Counted from the stretch's first letter, positions 15,899 to 25,424 are shown. The stretch is DNA of 64,000 nt from Microbacterium sp. ProA8 (GCF_039905635.1 NZ_CP157000.1:3100001-3164000), one strand, 5' to 3'. The notes: generated from the sequence alone by a model not told the origin. Made by a program: numbers and translations.

Positions 15899-16975
15899 TC
15901 AGGGCCGCGCCTCGATCACGCGGTTGAACGGCGTCTCGGCGACGCTGCGGAACCGGGTGAATCCAGCCGCGGCGGTGACGTCGCGGATGCGTGCCGGACC
16001 CGCCTGCGTGCCGAGGGCGAGACCGACGTCCTGCGAGAGCGACGACGGGGTGCAGAGCAGCGTCGAGAACCCGTAGTACGCGCGCCCGACGGGATTGAGG
16101 TTGTCTTCGACGTGGTCGCCGGCCATCGGCTCGACGATCATCCAGGTGCCGTCCTCGGCGATCGCCTCGCGTACCCGCCGTGCGGCGCCGACGGGGTCGC
16201 CCATGTCGTGCAGGCAGTCGAACATCGTGACCAGGTCGTAGCCGCGGCCCCCGAACCCCTGCGCGGACGCGACCTCGAAGCGCACGTTATCGACGCCCGC
16301 CTCCGCGGCGCGGGCACGCGCCGTCTCGATCGATTCGGCGTGGTAGTCGGAGCCGACGAAGGTGGAGTCGGGGAAGGCCTGCGCGAGCAGGATCGTGGAT
16401 GCCCCGTGGCCGCAGCCGACGTCGGCGACGAGCGCGCCGGACTCGAGCTTCTCTCTCACTCCGTCGAGCGCGGGGATCCACGAATCCACGAGGTTGGCGT
16501 GATAGCTCGGGCGGAAGAAGCGCTCGCAGCCGAGGTGCACATCCGCGCCGTGCTGGTGCCAGCCGTAGCCGGCGCCGCTGCGGGCGGCGTCCACGATGTG
16601 CTCGGTGTCGTGGACGGTGCCGAGCGCGATCTGGAAGAACCCGGGAAGGAACGCCGGGCTGTCGGGATCGGTCATCGCGAGGGCGTGCTCGGGCGGGAGC
16701 GTGTAGCGCCTTGTCGCCGGGTCGTAGGTGACGTAGCCCCCCGCGGCCTGGGCGTTGAGCCACTCTCGCGCGTACGGCTCGGCGGTCTGCGTGCGCTCGG
16801 CCAGCTGAGCCGGCGTGCTCGCTCCGTTCTCCACGAGGTCGCGGTAGTACCCGAGCTTGTCGCCCATCACGACGAGTGCGGCGTTGAGGGTCGCGCCGAC
16901 CTCGTCGACGGCGCGGAAGACGAAGCTCATCAGCTTGTCGGTGTCGATCTGGGCGGGTGAGGCGGTGAGAGACAT
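15899..16975 (-). CDS. SAM-dependent methyltransferase with N-terminal winged helix
   Basis: 358 aa. Residues 20-100 form the winged-helix dimerisation domain (LAERTQTAEPYAREWLNAQAAGGYV). Residues about 175-320 are a class I methyltransferase with motif I VADVGCGHGASTILLA and DLVTMFDCLHDMGDP. This layout matches actinobacterial proteins such as Rv2258c. AAGGAGCCG precedes the ATG. Divergent from the large LuxR regulator across 121 bases. Probable O-methyltransferase of a small molecule; substrate unknown. Confidence 0.87.
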   Translation of the reverse strand: MSLTASPAQIDTDKLMSFVFRAVDEVGATLNAALVVMGDKLGYYRDLVENGASTPAQLAERTQTAEPYAREWLNAQAAGGYVTYDPATRRYTLPPEHALAMTDPDSPAFLPGFFQIALGTVHDTEHIVDAARSGAGYGWHQHGADVHLGCERFFRPSYHANLVDSWIPALDGVREKLESGALVADVGCGHGASTILLAQAFPDSTFVGSDYHAESIETARARAAEAGVDNVRFEVASAQGFGGRGYDLVTMFDCLHDMGDPVGAARRVREAIAEDGTWMIVEPMAGDHVEDNLNPVGRAYYGFSTLLCTPSSLSQDVGLALGTQAGPARIRDVTAAAGFTRFRSVAETPFNRVIEARP

Positions 16976-17083
16976 CAGCGGCTCCTTCGGTCGGTGGCGA
17001 CGGCGTGATCAGCCCTCACCTCGACGGTAGGAATCTGGCGCCGCCCCCGCGTCCGGGGACCCCCCTAGTCCGGACCCCGGTCG

Positions 17084-17089
17084 TAGACT
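17084..17089 (+). promoter_or_regulatory. Candidate -10 box of the LuxR/LAL gene
   Basis: TAGACT ends 7 bases before the ATG at 17097, leaving no space for a ribosome binding site; the gene is probably transcribed leaderless. A partly symmetric GTCCGG...CCGGAC sequence lies just upstream (17051-17074). Confidence 0.5.
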
Positions 17090-17096
17090 CGGGTCC

Positions 17097-19886
17097 ATGC
17101 TGGTGGGTCGGCGGGCCGAGCAGCAGGAGATCGCCCGGCTCGGGGCCGCTGCGCGTCTGGGGACGAGCGGCGTGCTCGCCGTGCGCGGCGAGGCGGGTGT
17201 GGGCAAGACCGCACTGCTCGACGACGCCGTCTCGCAGCTGCACGGCATGCAGGTGCTGCGTGCGACCGGGCTCGAGTCCGAGAGCGAGATCCCTTTCGCG
17301 ACGCTGCTGCAGCTGCTGCGGCCGGCACTCGGGGCGCTCGAAGGCATCCCCTCGATGCAGGCGGATGCCCTCGCCGCCGCGCTCGCACTCCCCGGGGCAT
17401 CGGGGCCGGCCGACGGGCGCGACCGGTTCACGATCGGCGCGGCGGTGCTGAGCCTGGTCTGCCGGTTCGCCGAGGACGGACCGGTCGCCGTCGTCGTCGA
17501 TGATCTGCACCTGGCCGACGCGCCGTCGTCGAGCGCCCTCGTCTTCGCCGCGCGACGGCTCGCCGCCGATCCGGTGGTGGCGCTGTTCGGCTCGAGGAGC
17601 CCCGAGGGAGACGGGCTCGTCTCGGGCCTTCGGACGCTGACGCTCGGCGGCGTCGATCTCGACTCCGCGCGGATGATCCTTCAGCGCGCGCCCGGCGCCG
17701 CCGTCGCCGACGAACGGGTGCGCATGCTGCACCGCGCGACGGAGGGCAACCCGCTCGCCATGCTCGAACTGCGCGCCGCCGACCTCGGCGTGGTCGAGAG
17801 CCTCGACACCGGGCTTCCGCTCCGGGTGCCGCGTGCGGTCATAGACGCGTTCGGCAGGCGGCTGGCGACGTTGGATGCCGGCTGCCGTTCGGCCCTCCTC
17901 GTCGCCGCCGTGTGCGGCGCCGACCTCCGCTTCGTGACCGACGCGTGCGAAGCATACGGAGTGGACGTGGCGCGACTCGACGCGGCCGAGGACGCCGGGC
18001 TGATCGGGGTGCGCGACGGGCACATCGGGTTCCGGCATCCGCTGCTGCGCGCCGCCGTGTACTCCGGGGCGTCCGCACAGGAACGCCGTGCCGCGCACCG
18101 CGCCGCCGCCGAGGCCGCGTCACCCGGCGATGTCGACCGGCGAGCATGGCACCTGTCGGAGGCGACCTCGCATCCCGACGCCGCGATCGCCGGACTCCTC
18201 GCCGAGGCCGGCGATCACGCCGTCGCACGGGCCGCGTACTCCGTCGCCTCGGGCGCGTTCGAGCGCTCGGCGCGCCTCACTCCTGAAGCCGGCACGCGCG
18301 CCGCACGGCTGCTCCGTGCCGCCGACACCGCCTGGGAAGCCGGCGACGGCGAGCGCGCCGTGTCGCTCCTGGACCGGCGTGCGCGGGACGCCGTTCCGGA
18401 GGTGGCCGGCAACGCCGAGGGCGGGGGTGGGGCCGGCTCTGCTGCCGACGGCGTCCGGGAGATCGAGCTGCGTGCGTCGGTGGCGGCGCGCACCGGATCG
18501 CTGAGGGAGGCGCTCGACATCCTGCTGCGTGCGGCCGATCACGCGGCATCGGCGGATGCCGCGACCGTCGCGCTGGCGGACGCCGTGCACGCCACCTACT
18601 ACCTCGGGGACGCCCGCACGGCGTCGGTGCTGGCCGACCGGATCGCCGCACTCCGGCCAGAGGTCGAGACGACGAGGGCCCATGCACTCGGGCTGATGGC
18701 GTCGGGAATGGCGAAGACGCTCGCGGGCCGCGGCGGTGCCGACGAGATCCGTGCCGCCGTGCCGCTCCTCGAGACCGACCCTGAGCTGGGGCGGGATCCT
18801 CGCCGCCTGTCGTGGCTCATGCTGGCGCCCCTGTACCTGCGCGACGCCACCAGCGGGGTGCGGCTTCGCGAGCTCGTCGACGAGGTGCGCGGCGCCGCCG
18901 GGATCGGCGCGCTGCCTGCGCTGCTCTTCCATGTCGCGGTCGACCAGGCCACGACGACCGCCTCCTGGGTGCGGGCAGAGGCGAACTTCGCCGAGGCCAT
19001 CCGACTCGCCACCGACACGGGTCAGACGACAGAGCTCGCGATGTCGCTGGCGGGGCTCGCGCGACTGGACTCCCGTGCCGGCCGAGCGGACGCGTGCCGC
19101 GCCCACGGTGAGGCGGCACGGGCGCACTGCGCGGCGCGCGATATCCACGTGGGCGAGGCCTGGGTGGGCCACGCGCTCGGTGACCTCGAGCTCTCGCTGG
19201 GGCATCCGGGGGTCGCGGCGGAGCTCTTCGCAGATCTCATCCTGCTGCTGGCACGCCTCGGACTCGACGACGTCGACCTCTGGCCCGGTCCCGAGTACGG
19301 CGATGCCCTGGTGCGCGTCGGGCGCCGGGAAGAGGCGCTGACGACGGCCACTTCGTACCGCACGCGCGCCGCGGCGAAGGGGCAGCCGTGGGCTCGCGCC
19401 CGAGGCGACCGGGCGATGGGGATCGCCGCGGCCGAAGACGATGCCGACGACTGGTTCGCTTCGGCGCTCGACTGGCATGAGCAGACGCTCGACCGGTTCG
19501 AGACGGCGCGCACCCGCCTCGCGTACGGCGAGCGCCTTCGCCGGGCGGGTCGGCGGAAAGACGCGCGCGTTCAGCTGCGGGCGGCATTCGAAGACTTCAC
19601 CGAGCTGGGTGCGTCGGTGTGGCGCGACCGCGCCGCGACCGAGCTCACCGCGACCGGCGAACACGTCCGCGCCACCATGGGGAACGCGGTCGAGGACCTC
19701 ACGCCGCAGGAACTCCAGGTCAGCGTGCTGCTCGCAGAGGGCCGCACGACCCGCGAAGCCGCGGCCGCCCTGTTCCTCAGCCCGAAGACCGTCGAATACC
19801 ACCTGCGCAAGGCCTATACGAAGCTCGGGATCGGCTCACGCGCCGAGCTGACGCAGGCGCTCGCTGAGGTGGTGCATCGGGACTGA
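17097..19886 (+). CDS. Large LuxR-family (LAL/MalT-type) ATP-binding regulator
   Basis: 929 aa, the usual size for LAL regulators. Walker A GEAGVGKTALL (residues 31-41), Walker B VAVVVDDLHLAD near residue 130, a long helical TPR-like middle (repeats rich in Ala from about 330 to 830) and a C-terminal LuxR helix-turn-helix LTPQELQVSVLLAEG...LSPKTVEYHLRKAYTKLGIGSR (residues about 862-915). These ATPase activators usually switch on catabolic or secondary-metabolite genes in response to a small ligand. The divergent methyltransferase-glycosyltransferase-hydrolase group is the natural candidate target. Confidence 0.93.
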   Translation: MLVGRRAEQQEIARLGAAARLGTSGVLAVRGEAGVGKTALLDDAVSQLHGMQVLRATGLESESEIPFATLLQLLRPALGALEGIPSMQADALAAALALPGASGPADGRDRFTIGAAVLSLVCRFAEDGPVAVVVDDLHLADAPSSSALVFAARRLAADPVVALFGSRSPEGDGLVSGLRTLTLGGVDLDSARMILQRAPGAAVADERVRMLHRATEGNPLAMLELRAADLGVVESLDTGLPLRVPRAVIDAFGRRLATLDAGCRSALLVAAVCGADLRFVTDACEAYGVDVARLDAAEDAGLIGVRDGHIGFRHPLLRAAVYSGASAQERRAAHRAAAEAASPGDVDRRAWHLSEATSHPDAAIAGLLAEAGDHAVARAAYSVASGAFERSARLTPEAGTRAARLLRAADTAWEAGDGERAVSLLDRRARDAVPEVAGNAEGGGGAGSAADGVREIELRASVAARTGSLREALDILLRAADHAASADAATVALADAVHATYYLGDARTASVLADRIAALRPEVETTRAHALGLMASGMAKTLAGRGGADEIRAAVPLLETDPELGRDPRRLSWLMLAPLYLRDATSGVRLRELVDEVRGAAGIGALPALLFHVAVDQATTTASWVRAEANFAEAIRLATDTGQTTELAMSLAGLARLDSRAGRADACRAHGEAARAHCAARDIHVGEAWVGHALGDLELSLGHPGVAAELFADLILLLARLGLDDVDLWPGPEYGDALVRVGRREEALTTATSYRTRAAAKGQPWARARGDRAMGIAAAEDDADDWFASALDWHEQTLDRFETARTRLAYGERLRRAGRRKDARVQLRAAFEDFTELGASVWRDRAATELTATGEHVRATMGNAVEDLTPQELQVSVLLAEGRTTREAAAALFLSPKTVEYHLRKAYTKLGIGSRAELTQALAEVVHRD

Positions 19887-19910
19887 CAGGTCGCGTCGCC
19901 TGTGCGCCGC

Positions 19911-20216
19911 TCAGCGCGGCGGAATGCCGGTGAGCGCCGACAGACCGTCGTTGACGCCGTAGCTCCTCACCTCTATGTCCGTCACGCCGTAGCCCCGCAG
20001 CCGCTCGCTGTGGAAGGCGAGGTAGCGATCGGCATCTTCTTTGGTCTCGAAGAGGTAGGCGCCGCCGGCGATGCCGGTCTCGGCATCCTCGGTCCAGACC
20101 TTGAACACGAGGCCCTTCTCGCCCGCGATGTCGCGGGCCAGCTCGCCGAATGCGGTGACCGCCTCAGCGCCGAACGGCCCCGCCGAGGGGAATTCGAACA
20201 CCAGGAGATGTGCCAT
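19911..20216 (-). CDS. YdhR-type ferredoxin-like-fold monooxygenase
   Basis: 101 aa, the same length as Escherichia coli YdhR. MAHLLVFEFPSAGPFG at the start, EKGLVFKVWTEDAETGIAGGAYLFETKEDADRYLAFH in the middle and a short C-terminal strand are typical of the dimeric alpha-beta barrel family. Members are thought to act on hydrophobic small molecules; no cofactor site is visible. Convergent with the LAL regulator and divergent from the next luciferase-like gene. Confidence 0.82.
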   Translation of the reverse strand: MAHLLVFEFPSAGPFGAEAVTAFGELARDIAGEKGLVFKVWTEDAETGIAGGAYLFETKEDADRYLAFHSERLRGYGVTDIEVRSYGVNDGLSALTGIPPR

Positions 20217-20359
20217 GTTTCGTCCTTCCGTCGGTGCGCTTCCGAGGTCCAGGCAACCACGAGGCGCCGACAACTCTTCCCGCGTGACGCCGCATGACGC
20301 GGGCACGGGACCACTGCATTCACCGGAATGGATGCTGCGCGCGTACCGTTGCAGTCGAC

Positions 20360-21391
20360 ATGCAGCGCTTCGGAACCCTCTCGTTCGGACACTACGGCCC
20401 GCTGGGCGGCGGGCGGCAGCTCACTGCCGCCGACTCGATGCAGCAGGCGATCGACCTCGCCCAGGGCATGGACGAGCTCGGCGTGAACGGTGCCTACTTC
20501 CGCGTCCACCACTTCGCACGACAGCAGGCGTCGCCGATGCCGCTGCTCGCCGCCATCGCGGCACGGACGCAGCGCATCGAGGTCGGCACCGGGGTGATCG
20601 ACATGCGCTACGAGAATCCGCTGTACCTCGCGGAGGAAGCCGCCGCCGTCGACCTCATCTCCGACGGCCGGCTCGCACTCGGCGTGAGCCGCGGATCACC
20701 CGAGACCGTCGTGCGCGGCTACGAGGCGTTCGGGTACACCGGGTCGGACGACCCACGCGGCGCGGACATCGCCCGCGAGCACTTCGACCTGTTCCTGCGC
20801 GCCATCGACGGTGAAGGCCTCGCCGAACGCGACGCTTCGTCGCCGTTCGGCGGCGGGGGCACGGGTTTGCAGCGCATCGAGCCGCACTCCCCCGGACTGC
20901 GGTCCCGCGTGTGGTGGGGCGCCGGCAACCGCGAGTCCGCCGAGTGGGCGGGCCGCACGGGCGTGAACCTGATGTCGTCGACGCTGCTCACCTCGGCGGA
21001 CGGCCGGCCCTTCGACATCCTGCAGGCGGAGCAGATCGACGGATTCCGCGCCGCGTGGCGGGAGGCGGGCCACGCCGGCGAGCCGCGCGTCTCGGTGAGC
21101 CGCTCGATCTTCCCGATCACCACCGCCGAGGAGCGCATGTACTTCGGCGGACGCCAGGACGGCGACCAGATCGGCGTCATCGACGGCCTCCGCTCGACCT
21201 TCGGCAAGACCTATGCCGGCGAACCCGACGAGCTGGTCGAGCAGCTCCAGAACGACGCCGCCATCGCCTCGGCCGACACGCTCATGCTCACGATCCCCAG
21301 CCAGCTCGGCGTGGAGTTCAACCTGCGGATGGTCGAGTCGTTCGCGAAGTACGTCGCCCCCGCGCTCGGCTGGCAGCCGACCCGCGTCTGA
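20360..21391 (+). CDS. Luciferase-like (LLM) flavin-dependent oxidoreductase
   Basis: 343 aa TIM-barrel enzyme. The family core is clear: MQQAIDLAQGMDELGVNGAYF, IEVGTGVIDMRYENPLYLAEEAAAVDLISDGRLALGVSRGSP and RVWWGAGNRESAEWAG. These use FMNH2 or F420H2 to oxygenate or reduce small organic molecules. No ribosome binding site precedes the ATG; TACCGT ten bases upstream may be the -10 box. Substrate unknown. Confidence 0.87.
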   Translation: MQRFGTLSFGHYGPLGGGRQLTAADSMQQAIDLAQGMDELGVNGAYFRVHHFARQQASPMPLLAAIAARTQRIEVGTGVIDMRYENPLYLAEEAAAVDLISDGRLALGVSRGSPETVVRGYEAFGYTGSDDPRGADIAREHFDLFLRAIDGEGLAERDASSPFGGGGTGLQRIEPHSPGLRSRVWWGAGNRESAEWAGRTGVNLMSSTLLTSADGRPFDILQAEQIDGFRAAWREAGHAGEPRVSVSRSIFPITTAEERMYFGGRQDGDQIGVIDGLRSTFGKTYAGEPDELVEQLQNDAAIASADTLMLTIPSQLGVEFNLRMVESFAKYVAPALGWQPTRV

Positions 21392-21431
21392 CGCCGCCGT
21401 ACGGGGCGCAGCGGATCGTTCGGGAGTGATC

Positions 21432-21460
21432 TTGACCGGTCGGTCAGTCAGGAATAGCGT
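21432..21460 (+). promoter_or_regulatory. Promoter with perfect TetR-type palindrome
   Basis: -35 TTGACC (21432-21437), 17-base spacer, -10 TAGCGT (21455-21460). The -35 overlaps TGACCG-GT-CGGTCA (21433-21446), a perfect 6-2-6 inverted repeat of the GACCGGTCGGTC type often bound by TetR proteins. The downstream pair encodes an SPW membrane protein and a TetR regulator, so autoregulation is likely. Confidence 0.65.
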
Positions 21461-21512
21461 GGAATCGACCCCCGATCGGGAGCCATCACCGTCTCCGAAG
21501 GAGGAGATTCCG

Positions 21513-21869
21513 ATGAACAAGTGGACTCGTTGGGAGGACTGGGTCGCCGTGGTCGTGGGCCTCGTCGCCGCAGTGGCGGCCCTGCTCATGCCGCCGATGG
21601 GCGCCTCCATGCCATGGATGCTGATCGTCGGCATTCTGCTGATCGCCGCCGGCGTCATGAACCTCGCGATGCCGGGAATGGTCGCGATGGAGTACGTGCA
21701 GCTCGCGCTCGGTGCGGTGCTGTTCGTCGCTCCGTGGCTGGGTGGTTACGCCGGCATGGATTCCGCAGCCGCCTGGATCTGCTGGGTCGGCGGGGGGGTC
21801 GTGGTGATCGTCGCGGCCCTCGCCATCCGACCGGCCATGCAGACGCACGACCGTTCCCTCCCGCACTGA
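21513..21869 (+). CDS. SPW-repeat-type membrane protein
   Basis: 118 aa with four hydrophobic segments. Two similar halves each begin with a short helix and include a P-W pair (SMPWMLIVGILL; FVAPWLGGY), the hallmark of SPW-repeat proteins. The N-terminus is WTRWEDWVAVVVG. Function unknown. Strong GGAGGAG ribosome binding site. Probably in one transcript with the TetR gene 84 bases downstream. Confidence 0.75.
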   Translation: MNKWTRWEDWVAVVVGLVAAVAALLMPPMGASMPWMLIVGILLIAAGVMNLAMPGMVAMEYVQLALGAVLFVAPWLGGYAGMDSAAAWICWVGGGVVVIVAALAIRPAMQTHDRSLPH

Positions 21870-21953
21870 GGTGCCCTCCCCACTGACGTGCGCCGTCGAG
21901 ACGGGGGCGCCGGAGACCGCCGGCGACCCCCGCGCCTTCCCTGAGGACCCGAG

Positions 21954-22568
21954 ATGACGCGAAGCAGGGAGAGCCGGATCCTCATCCTCGATGCGGCCGA
22001 GCACCTCTTCGCCGAGCGCGGCTTCGACGCGACCCCGACAGGGGCGATCGCCGACCTGGCCGGCGTGCCCAAAGGGCTGCTCTTCTACTACTTCCCCAGC
22101 AAGACCGATCTGCTGCGCGCACTGATGCGCGAACGGCTCGACCTCGATCCCATCGACACCTCCGCGCTGATCGCGGAGGGCGATCCCGCGCAGTCGCTGC
22201 TCAACGTCACGGGAAGGCTCCGCGAACTGCAGGGCGAGTCGGCGGTGCGCCGCGTCATCGTGTGGAGAGAGCACCGGACGCACCCCGAGGTACGTGCGAG
22301 ACTGCGCGACTACCGCAGTCAGCTGCAGACGATCGTGGAGCGCGTGCTCGGCGCGAGCATCCTGCATCCGATCGCCGCGCGACGCGTGCGAATCGCGGCG
22401 GAAGCCTGGGTCGCGATCATCACGACCCCGACACTTCCTGCCCACTCCGGCGATGAGGAGTCCGGGTCGGCGGCGGCGGGCGACGAGCTCGCCGGCCCGG
22501 CCGATGCCGCCGACCTGCCCGCACTCGCCGATCTCATCTCGGCCGGCCTGCGTGAGCCCGCGGCCTGA
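21954..22568 (+). CDS. TetR-family regulator
   Basis: 204 aa. Helix-turn-helix at residues about 27-46 (GAIADLAGVPKGLLFYYFPSK) then a helical sensing domain. The C-terminal 40 residues are rich in Ala, Gly and acidic residues. It follows the SPW membrane protein and the shared promoter carries a perfect palindrome over the -35, so it likely controls this two-gene unit. GAGGA lies upstream of the ATG. Ligand unknown. Confidence 0.9.
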   Translation: MTRSRESRILILDAAEHLFAERGFDATPTGAIADLAGVPKGLLFYYFPSKTDLLRALMRERLDLDPIDTSALIAEGDPAQSLLNVTGRLRELQGESAVRRVIVWREHRTHPEVRARLRDYRSQLQTIVERVLGASILHPIAARRVRIAAEAWVAIITTPTLPAHSGDEESGSAAAGDELAGPADAADLPALADLISAGLREPAA

Positions 22569-22581
22569 ACTCCGCCTTCAC

Positions 22582-22599
22582 ACGGCGGGCGACCGCCGT
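22582..22599. terminator. Hairpin between convergent genes
   Basis: ACGGCGG-GCGA-CCGCCGT, a perfect 7-bp stem in the 42-base gap between the tetR stop and the antiporter stop. No T-run, as is usual in this GC-rich background. Could serve both directions. Confidence 0.45.
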
Positions 22600-22610
22600 C
22601 GGCCGCGGGA

Positions 22611-24305
22611 TCAGTCGAGCGCCTCGACGCCGGTGATGCGCAGCTCCTCCACGTCGAGCCTGGTCTGGATCTGCGTCACCACGGCATCGTCCACGGCACC
22701 CTCGCGGCGCAGCCGATACAGCACCTCGCGCTTGCGGTCCAGGAGCGCGATGCGCAGTCGCGAGTACTCCTCGTCTCTCTCGCGCGGGGACGGCAGCGGG
22801 GCGGGCGGTTCGAGCACGGCAGTGGCCGTCGCGGCTGCCTCGGCCTCAGCTTCGGTCCCCTCGATCATCGTGTCGAGTCGGGAGATCGTGCGGTCGACCT
22901 GCGCCTGCTCCCGCGCCTGCACCCGCTCGTTGTTGCGCTCGAGGTACTCGTAGTAGTCGCGGGTGAGACGGTCGCGGGTCTCCTCGCTCACGCCATGGTC
23001 CTGGGCGAGCTCCTTCATCGCGGTCAGGGCGGCGCCTGTGATCGCGCGCTCGGCGAGCTCGAGCTCCTGCTGCATCGCCGTGTCGTCGGGAAGCCGCGCC
23101 CATCGCACGACAGCAGGCAGGACGGGTCCCTGCACGAGGAGGGTCAGCAGGATGATTCCCGCCGTGACGAAGATGATCTCGTCGCGCCCCGGCATCGGGT
23201 CTCCGGCTGTCGTCGTGAGCGGCACCGAGAGCGCGATCGCCAACGACACCGCGCCCCGGAAGCCGGCCACCGCGCTGACGATCCGCGCACGGTAGGTGGT
23301 GCGTCGCAGTCGCTGGGATGGCCGGCGATCCAGCAGGCGGATGATCATGACCGACGTGGTCTGGAAGACGAACCTCGCGATGAGGAGCACCAGCCACGAC
23401 GCCAGGGTGACCACCACCAGCCAGCCGATCTCGCGTCCGGGGATCTCATGGGCGACGGCCTGCACCTCGAAGCCGATGAGCACGAACAGGGAGCCGTTGA
23501 GGAGGAAGGAGCCGAGGGGCCAAGTCCACGCGGCCTGGCGGCGCGACGCCGCCGTGCTGATCCGCGGCGTGATGTACGCGACGATGAGTCCGGCCACGAC
23601 GACCGCGAGCACACCGGATGCGTGGACGAGCTCGGCCAGCAGGAACGCGGTGAACGGCACGAGCAGCAGGGCGATGTTGAGGTTCAGCGTGTTCCTGATG
23701 CGCCGCATGACGAGATACGCCACACCCGCGACGACGACACCGGCTGCCGCGCCGCCCACGTATGACAGCACCACCAGGCCTGTGACGTCGAGCGGGGTGT
23801 ACTGGCCTCCGGCGGCGACCCCGACGGCGACACCGTAGATGACCAGCGCGGTGCCGTCGTTGGTGAGACTCTCGGCCTTGAGGTTCATGAAGTTGCGCCG
23901 CGGAAGCATGCGCCCGAGTGCAGCGACCGCCGTGGCGTCTGTCGGGGCGACGGCGGCGCCGAGGATGAGCGCGGCGTTCCAGGGCAGTCCGAGGGCGTAG
24001 GCGACGCCGGCGACGGCGAAGGCGCTGGCGACGACGAGCGCCGTGCTCATGAGGAAGATGCCGCGGAAGTCGCGCCGGATGGAACGCAGCGACGTCGTCA
24101 TGCTCTCCCAGAAGAGCAGCACGGGAAGGAACAGCAGCAGCACCGTCTCGGGCGGCAGCTCGATCTCGCGCACCTCGGGGATGAATCCCAGCGCGAGCCC
24201 CGCCACGACGAGCAGCAGCGGGACGGCCACTCGGAGCTTCGGGGCCAGGATCGCACCGGTGAGGACGGTGATTCCGAGCAGGACGGTGACCTCGAGTCCA
24301 TTCAT
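22611..24305 (-). CDS. Na+/H+ antiporter, CPA1/NhaP family
   Basis: 564 aa. About 12 membrane segments in residues 1-400 with the family signatures AAVAPTDATAVAALGRMLP, ESLTNDGTALVIYG (the Asn-Asp pair of the ion site) and FRGAVSLAIALSVPL. Residues 420-564 form a cytoplasmic, charged and Ala/Glu-rich helical tail. Exchanges Na+ or K+ for H+ at the membrane for pH and salt balance. The ATG follows GAAGGGAG. Earlier in-frame starts would add an unrelated N-terminus and were not used. Confidence 0.92.
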   Translation of the reverse strand: MNGLEVTVLLGITVLTGAILAPKLRVAVPLLLVVAGLALGFIPEVREIELPPETVLLLFLPVLLFWESMTTSLRSIRRDFRGIFLMSTALVVASAFAVAGVAYALGLPWNAALILGAAVAPTDATAVAALGRMLPRRNFMNLKAESLTNDGTALVIYGVAVGVAAGGQYTPLDVTGLVVLSYVGGAAAGVVVAGVAYLVMRRIRNTLNLNIALLLVPFTAFLLAELVHASGVLAVVVAGLIVAYITPRISTAASRRQAAWTWPLGSFLLNGSLFVLIGFEVQAVAHEIPGREIGWLVVVTLASWLVLLIARFVFQTTSVMIIRLLDRRPSQRLRRTTYRARIVSAVAGFRGAVSLAIALSVPLTTTAGDPMPGRDEIIFVTAGIILLTLLVQGPVLPAVVRWARLPDDTAMQQELELAERAITGAALTAMKELAQDHGVSEETRDRLTRDYYEYLERNNERVQAREQAQVDRTISRLDTMIEGTEAEAEAAATATAVLEPPAPLPSPRERDEEYSRLRIALLDRKREVLYRLRREGAVDDAVVTQIQTRLDVEELRITGVEALD

Positions 24306-24488
24306 GCGGGCTCCCTTCGGTGCAATGATCATCCAACCGCACCGGGAGCGACCGGATTCCCGGATGCCGCGGCCGGGTGTCACATCGGATGCCGTGCGCG
24401 TGCGGCTGGTTCTGGACGTCGCACCCGCTCGGGTTAGAGTGTCGGCACCGGACACGGCGGCATGTGCCCGGGATGCCGGGAGGGGCAG

Positions 24489-25424
24489 TTGGGCGAAGTG
24501 TTGACGCTCGCGTCGCGGGACGTCGGCGACGTCGAGTCGACGTGGCGCCAGTTCGTGCCGTCGGCCACCCTCCAGCGAGTGGATCCCCGCACGTTCGCGT
24601 TCTCGTGGACGTCCGCCGCGACACCGGGCTTCTCGGTCGTCAAGTACCGGCTGAACGCTTCGGTGCAGTCCGCCATCGAACCGGACAGTCAGCTGATGGC
24701 CTGTCGTGTGGCCTCCCGCGGCGGCTGGGTCGGAACGCCCCGCGGCGATCTGAACGCCGGGCTGCCGTGGCTCGCGCTGGACGGGCCGACGAGCGCACGC
24801 TGGCACACCCGCGCCGACGTGCGCGCGTTCGTGTTCGACCGCGCCGTGGCCGAGGAGGAGGCACGCCGTCTGGCCGGCGACGACCGCTTCACGCTGCGCG
24901 CTGCGACGACGAGCTCCGCCCCGATCGCCCGGGATCTCGCCGGGCACTGGGAGCGTGTGTTCCAGCACGTCGCCGGGTCGTTCTTCGTGCCGGGACTCAC
25001 TACTCCCATGATCGAGGCGGAGCTCCGGCGCCACGCGCTGCACGCCACCCTCGCGGCGTTCTCCCCCGCCTTCGGCGCCGCCATCGAACGCTCCTCGCAG
25101 CGGCGCGCCGCCCCGCGGAGCGTCCGGCGGGCGATCGCCTACATGGAGCAGCACGCGCATGAGCCGATCACGATCGACGACGTCGCCGCGGCATCCGGGA
25201 TCTCCTCGCGCGGGCTCCAGTACGCCTTCCGCCGCGCCCTCGATCAGACGCCCACGGAGTACCTCAGACGCGAACGACTGGCCGGGGCGCATGCCGAACT
25301 GCAGCAGGCCGCGAGCGTCTCGGAGGTCGCACGGCGCTGGGGTTTCGCGAGCGCCTCGCGCTTCGCCAAGCATTATCGCGACGCGTACGGCAAGTCGCCG
25401 CGGCAGACCCTCCACGGCGGCTGA
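24489..25424 (+). CDS. AraC-family regulator
   Basis: About 311 aa. The C-terminal 100 residues carry the double helix-turn-helix (ITIDDVAAASGISSRGLQYAFRRALDQTPTEYLRRERL and EVARRWGFASASRFAKHYRDAYGKSPRQTL). The N-terminal 200 residues are an AraC-ligand type sensing domain. The start is uncertain: TTG at 24489 lies just after GGGAGGGG, GTG at 24498 is also possible. A TAGAGT box at 24435-24440 probably drives it. Divergent from the antiporter, with which it may share control. Confidence 0.85.
   Translation: MGEVLTLASRDVGDVESTWRQFVPSATLQRVDPRTFAFSWTSAATPGFSVVKYRLNASVQSAIEPDSQLMACRVASRGGWVGTPRGDLNAGLPWLALDGPTSARWHTRADVRAFVFDRAVAEEEARRLAGDDRFTLRAATTSSAPIARDLAGHWERVFQHVAGSFFVPGLTTPMIEAELRRHALHATLAAFSPAFGAAIERSSQRRAAPRSVRRAIAYMEQHAHEPITIDDVAAASGISSRGLQYAFRRALDQTPTEYLRRERLAGAHAELQQAASVSEVARRWGFASASRFAKHYRDAYGKSPRQTLHGG

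Noticed and set aside
14756..16960. A 734-codon plus-strand frame
   Set aside because: Antisense to the methyltransferase and glycosyltransferase genes, which have clear motifs; the long frame arises from codon bias.
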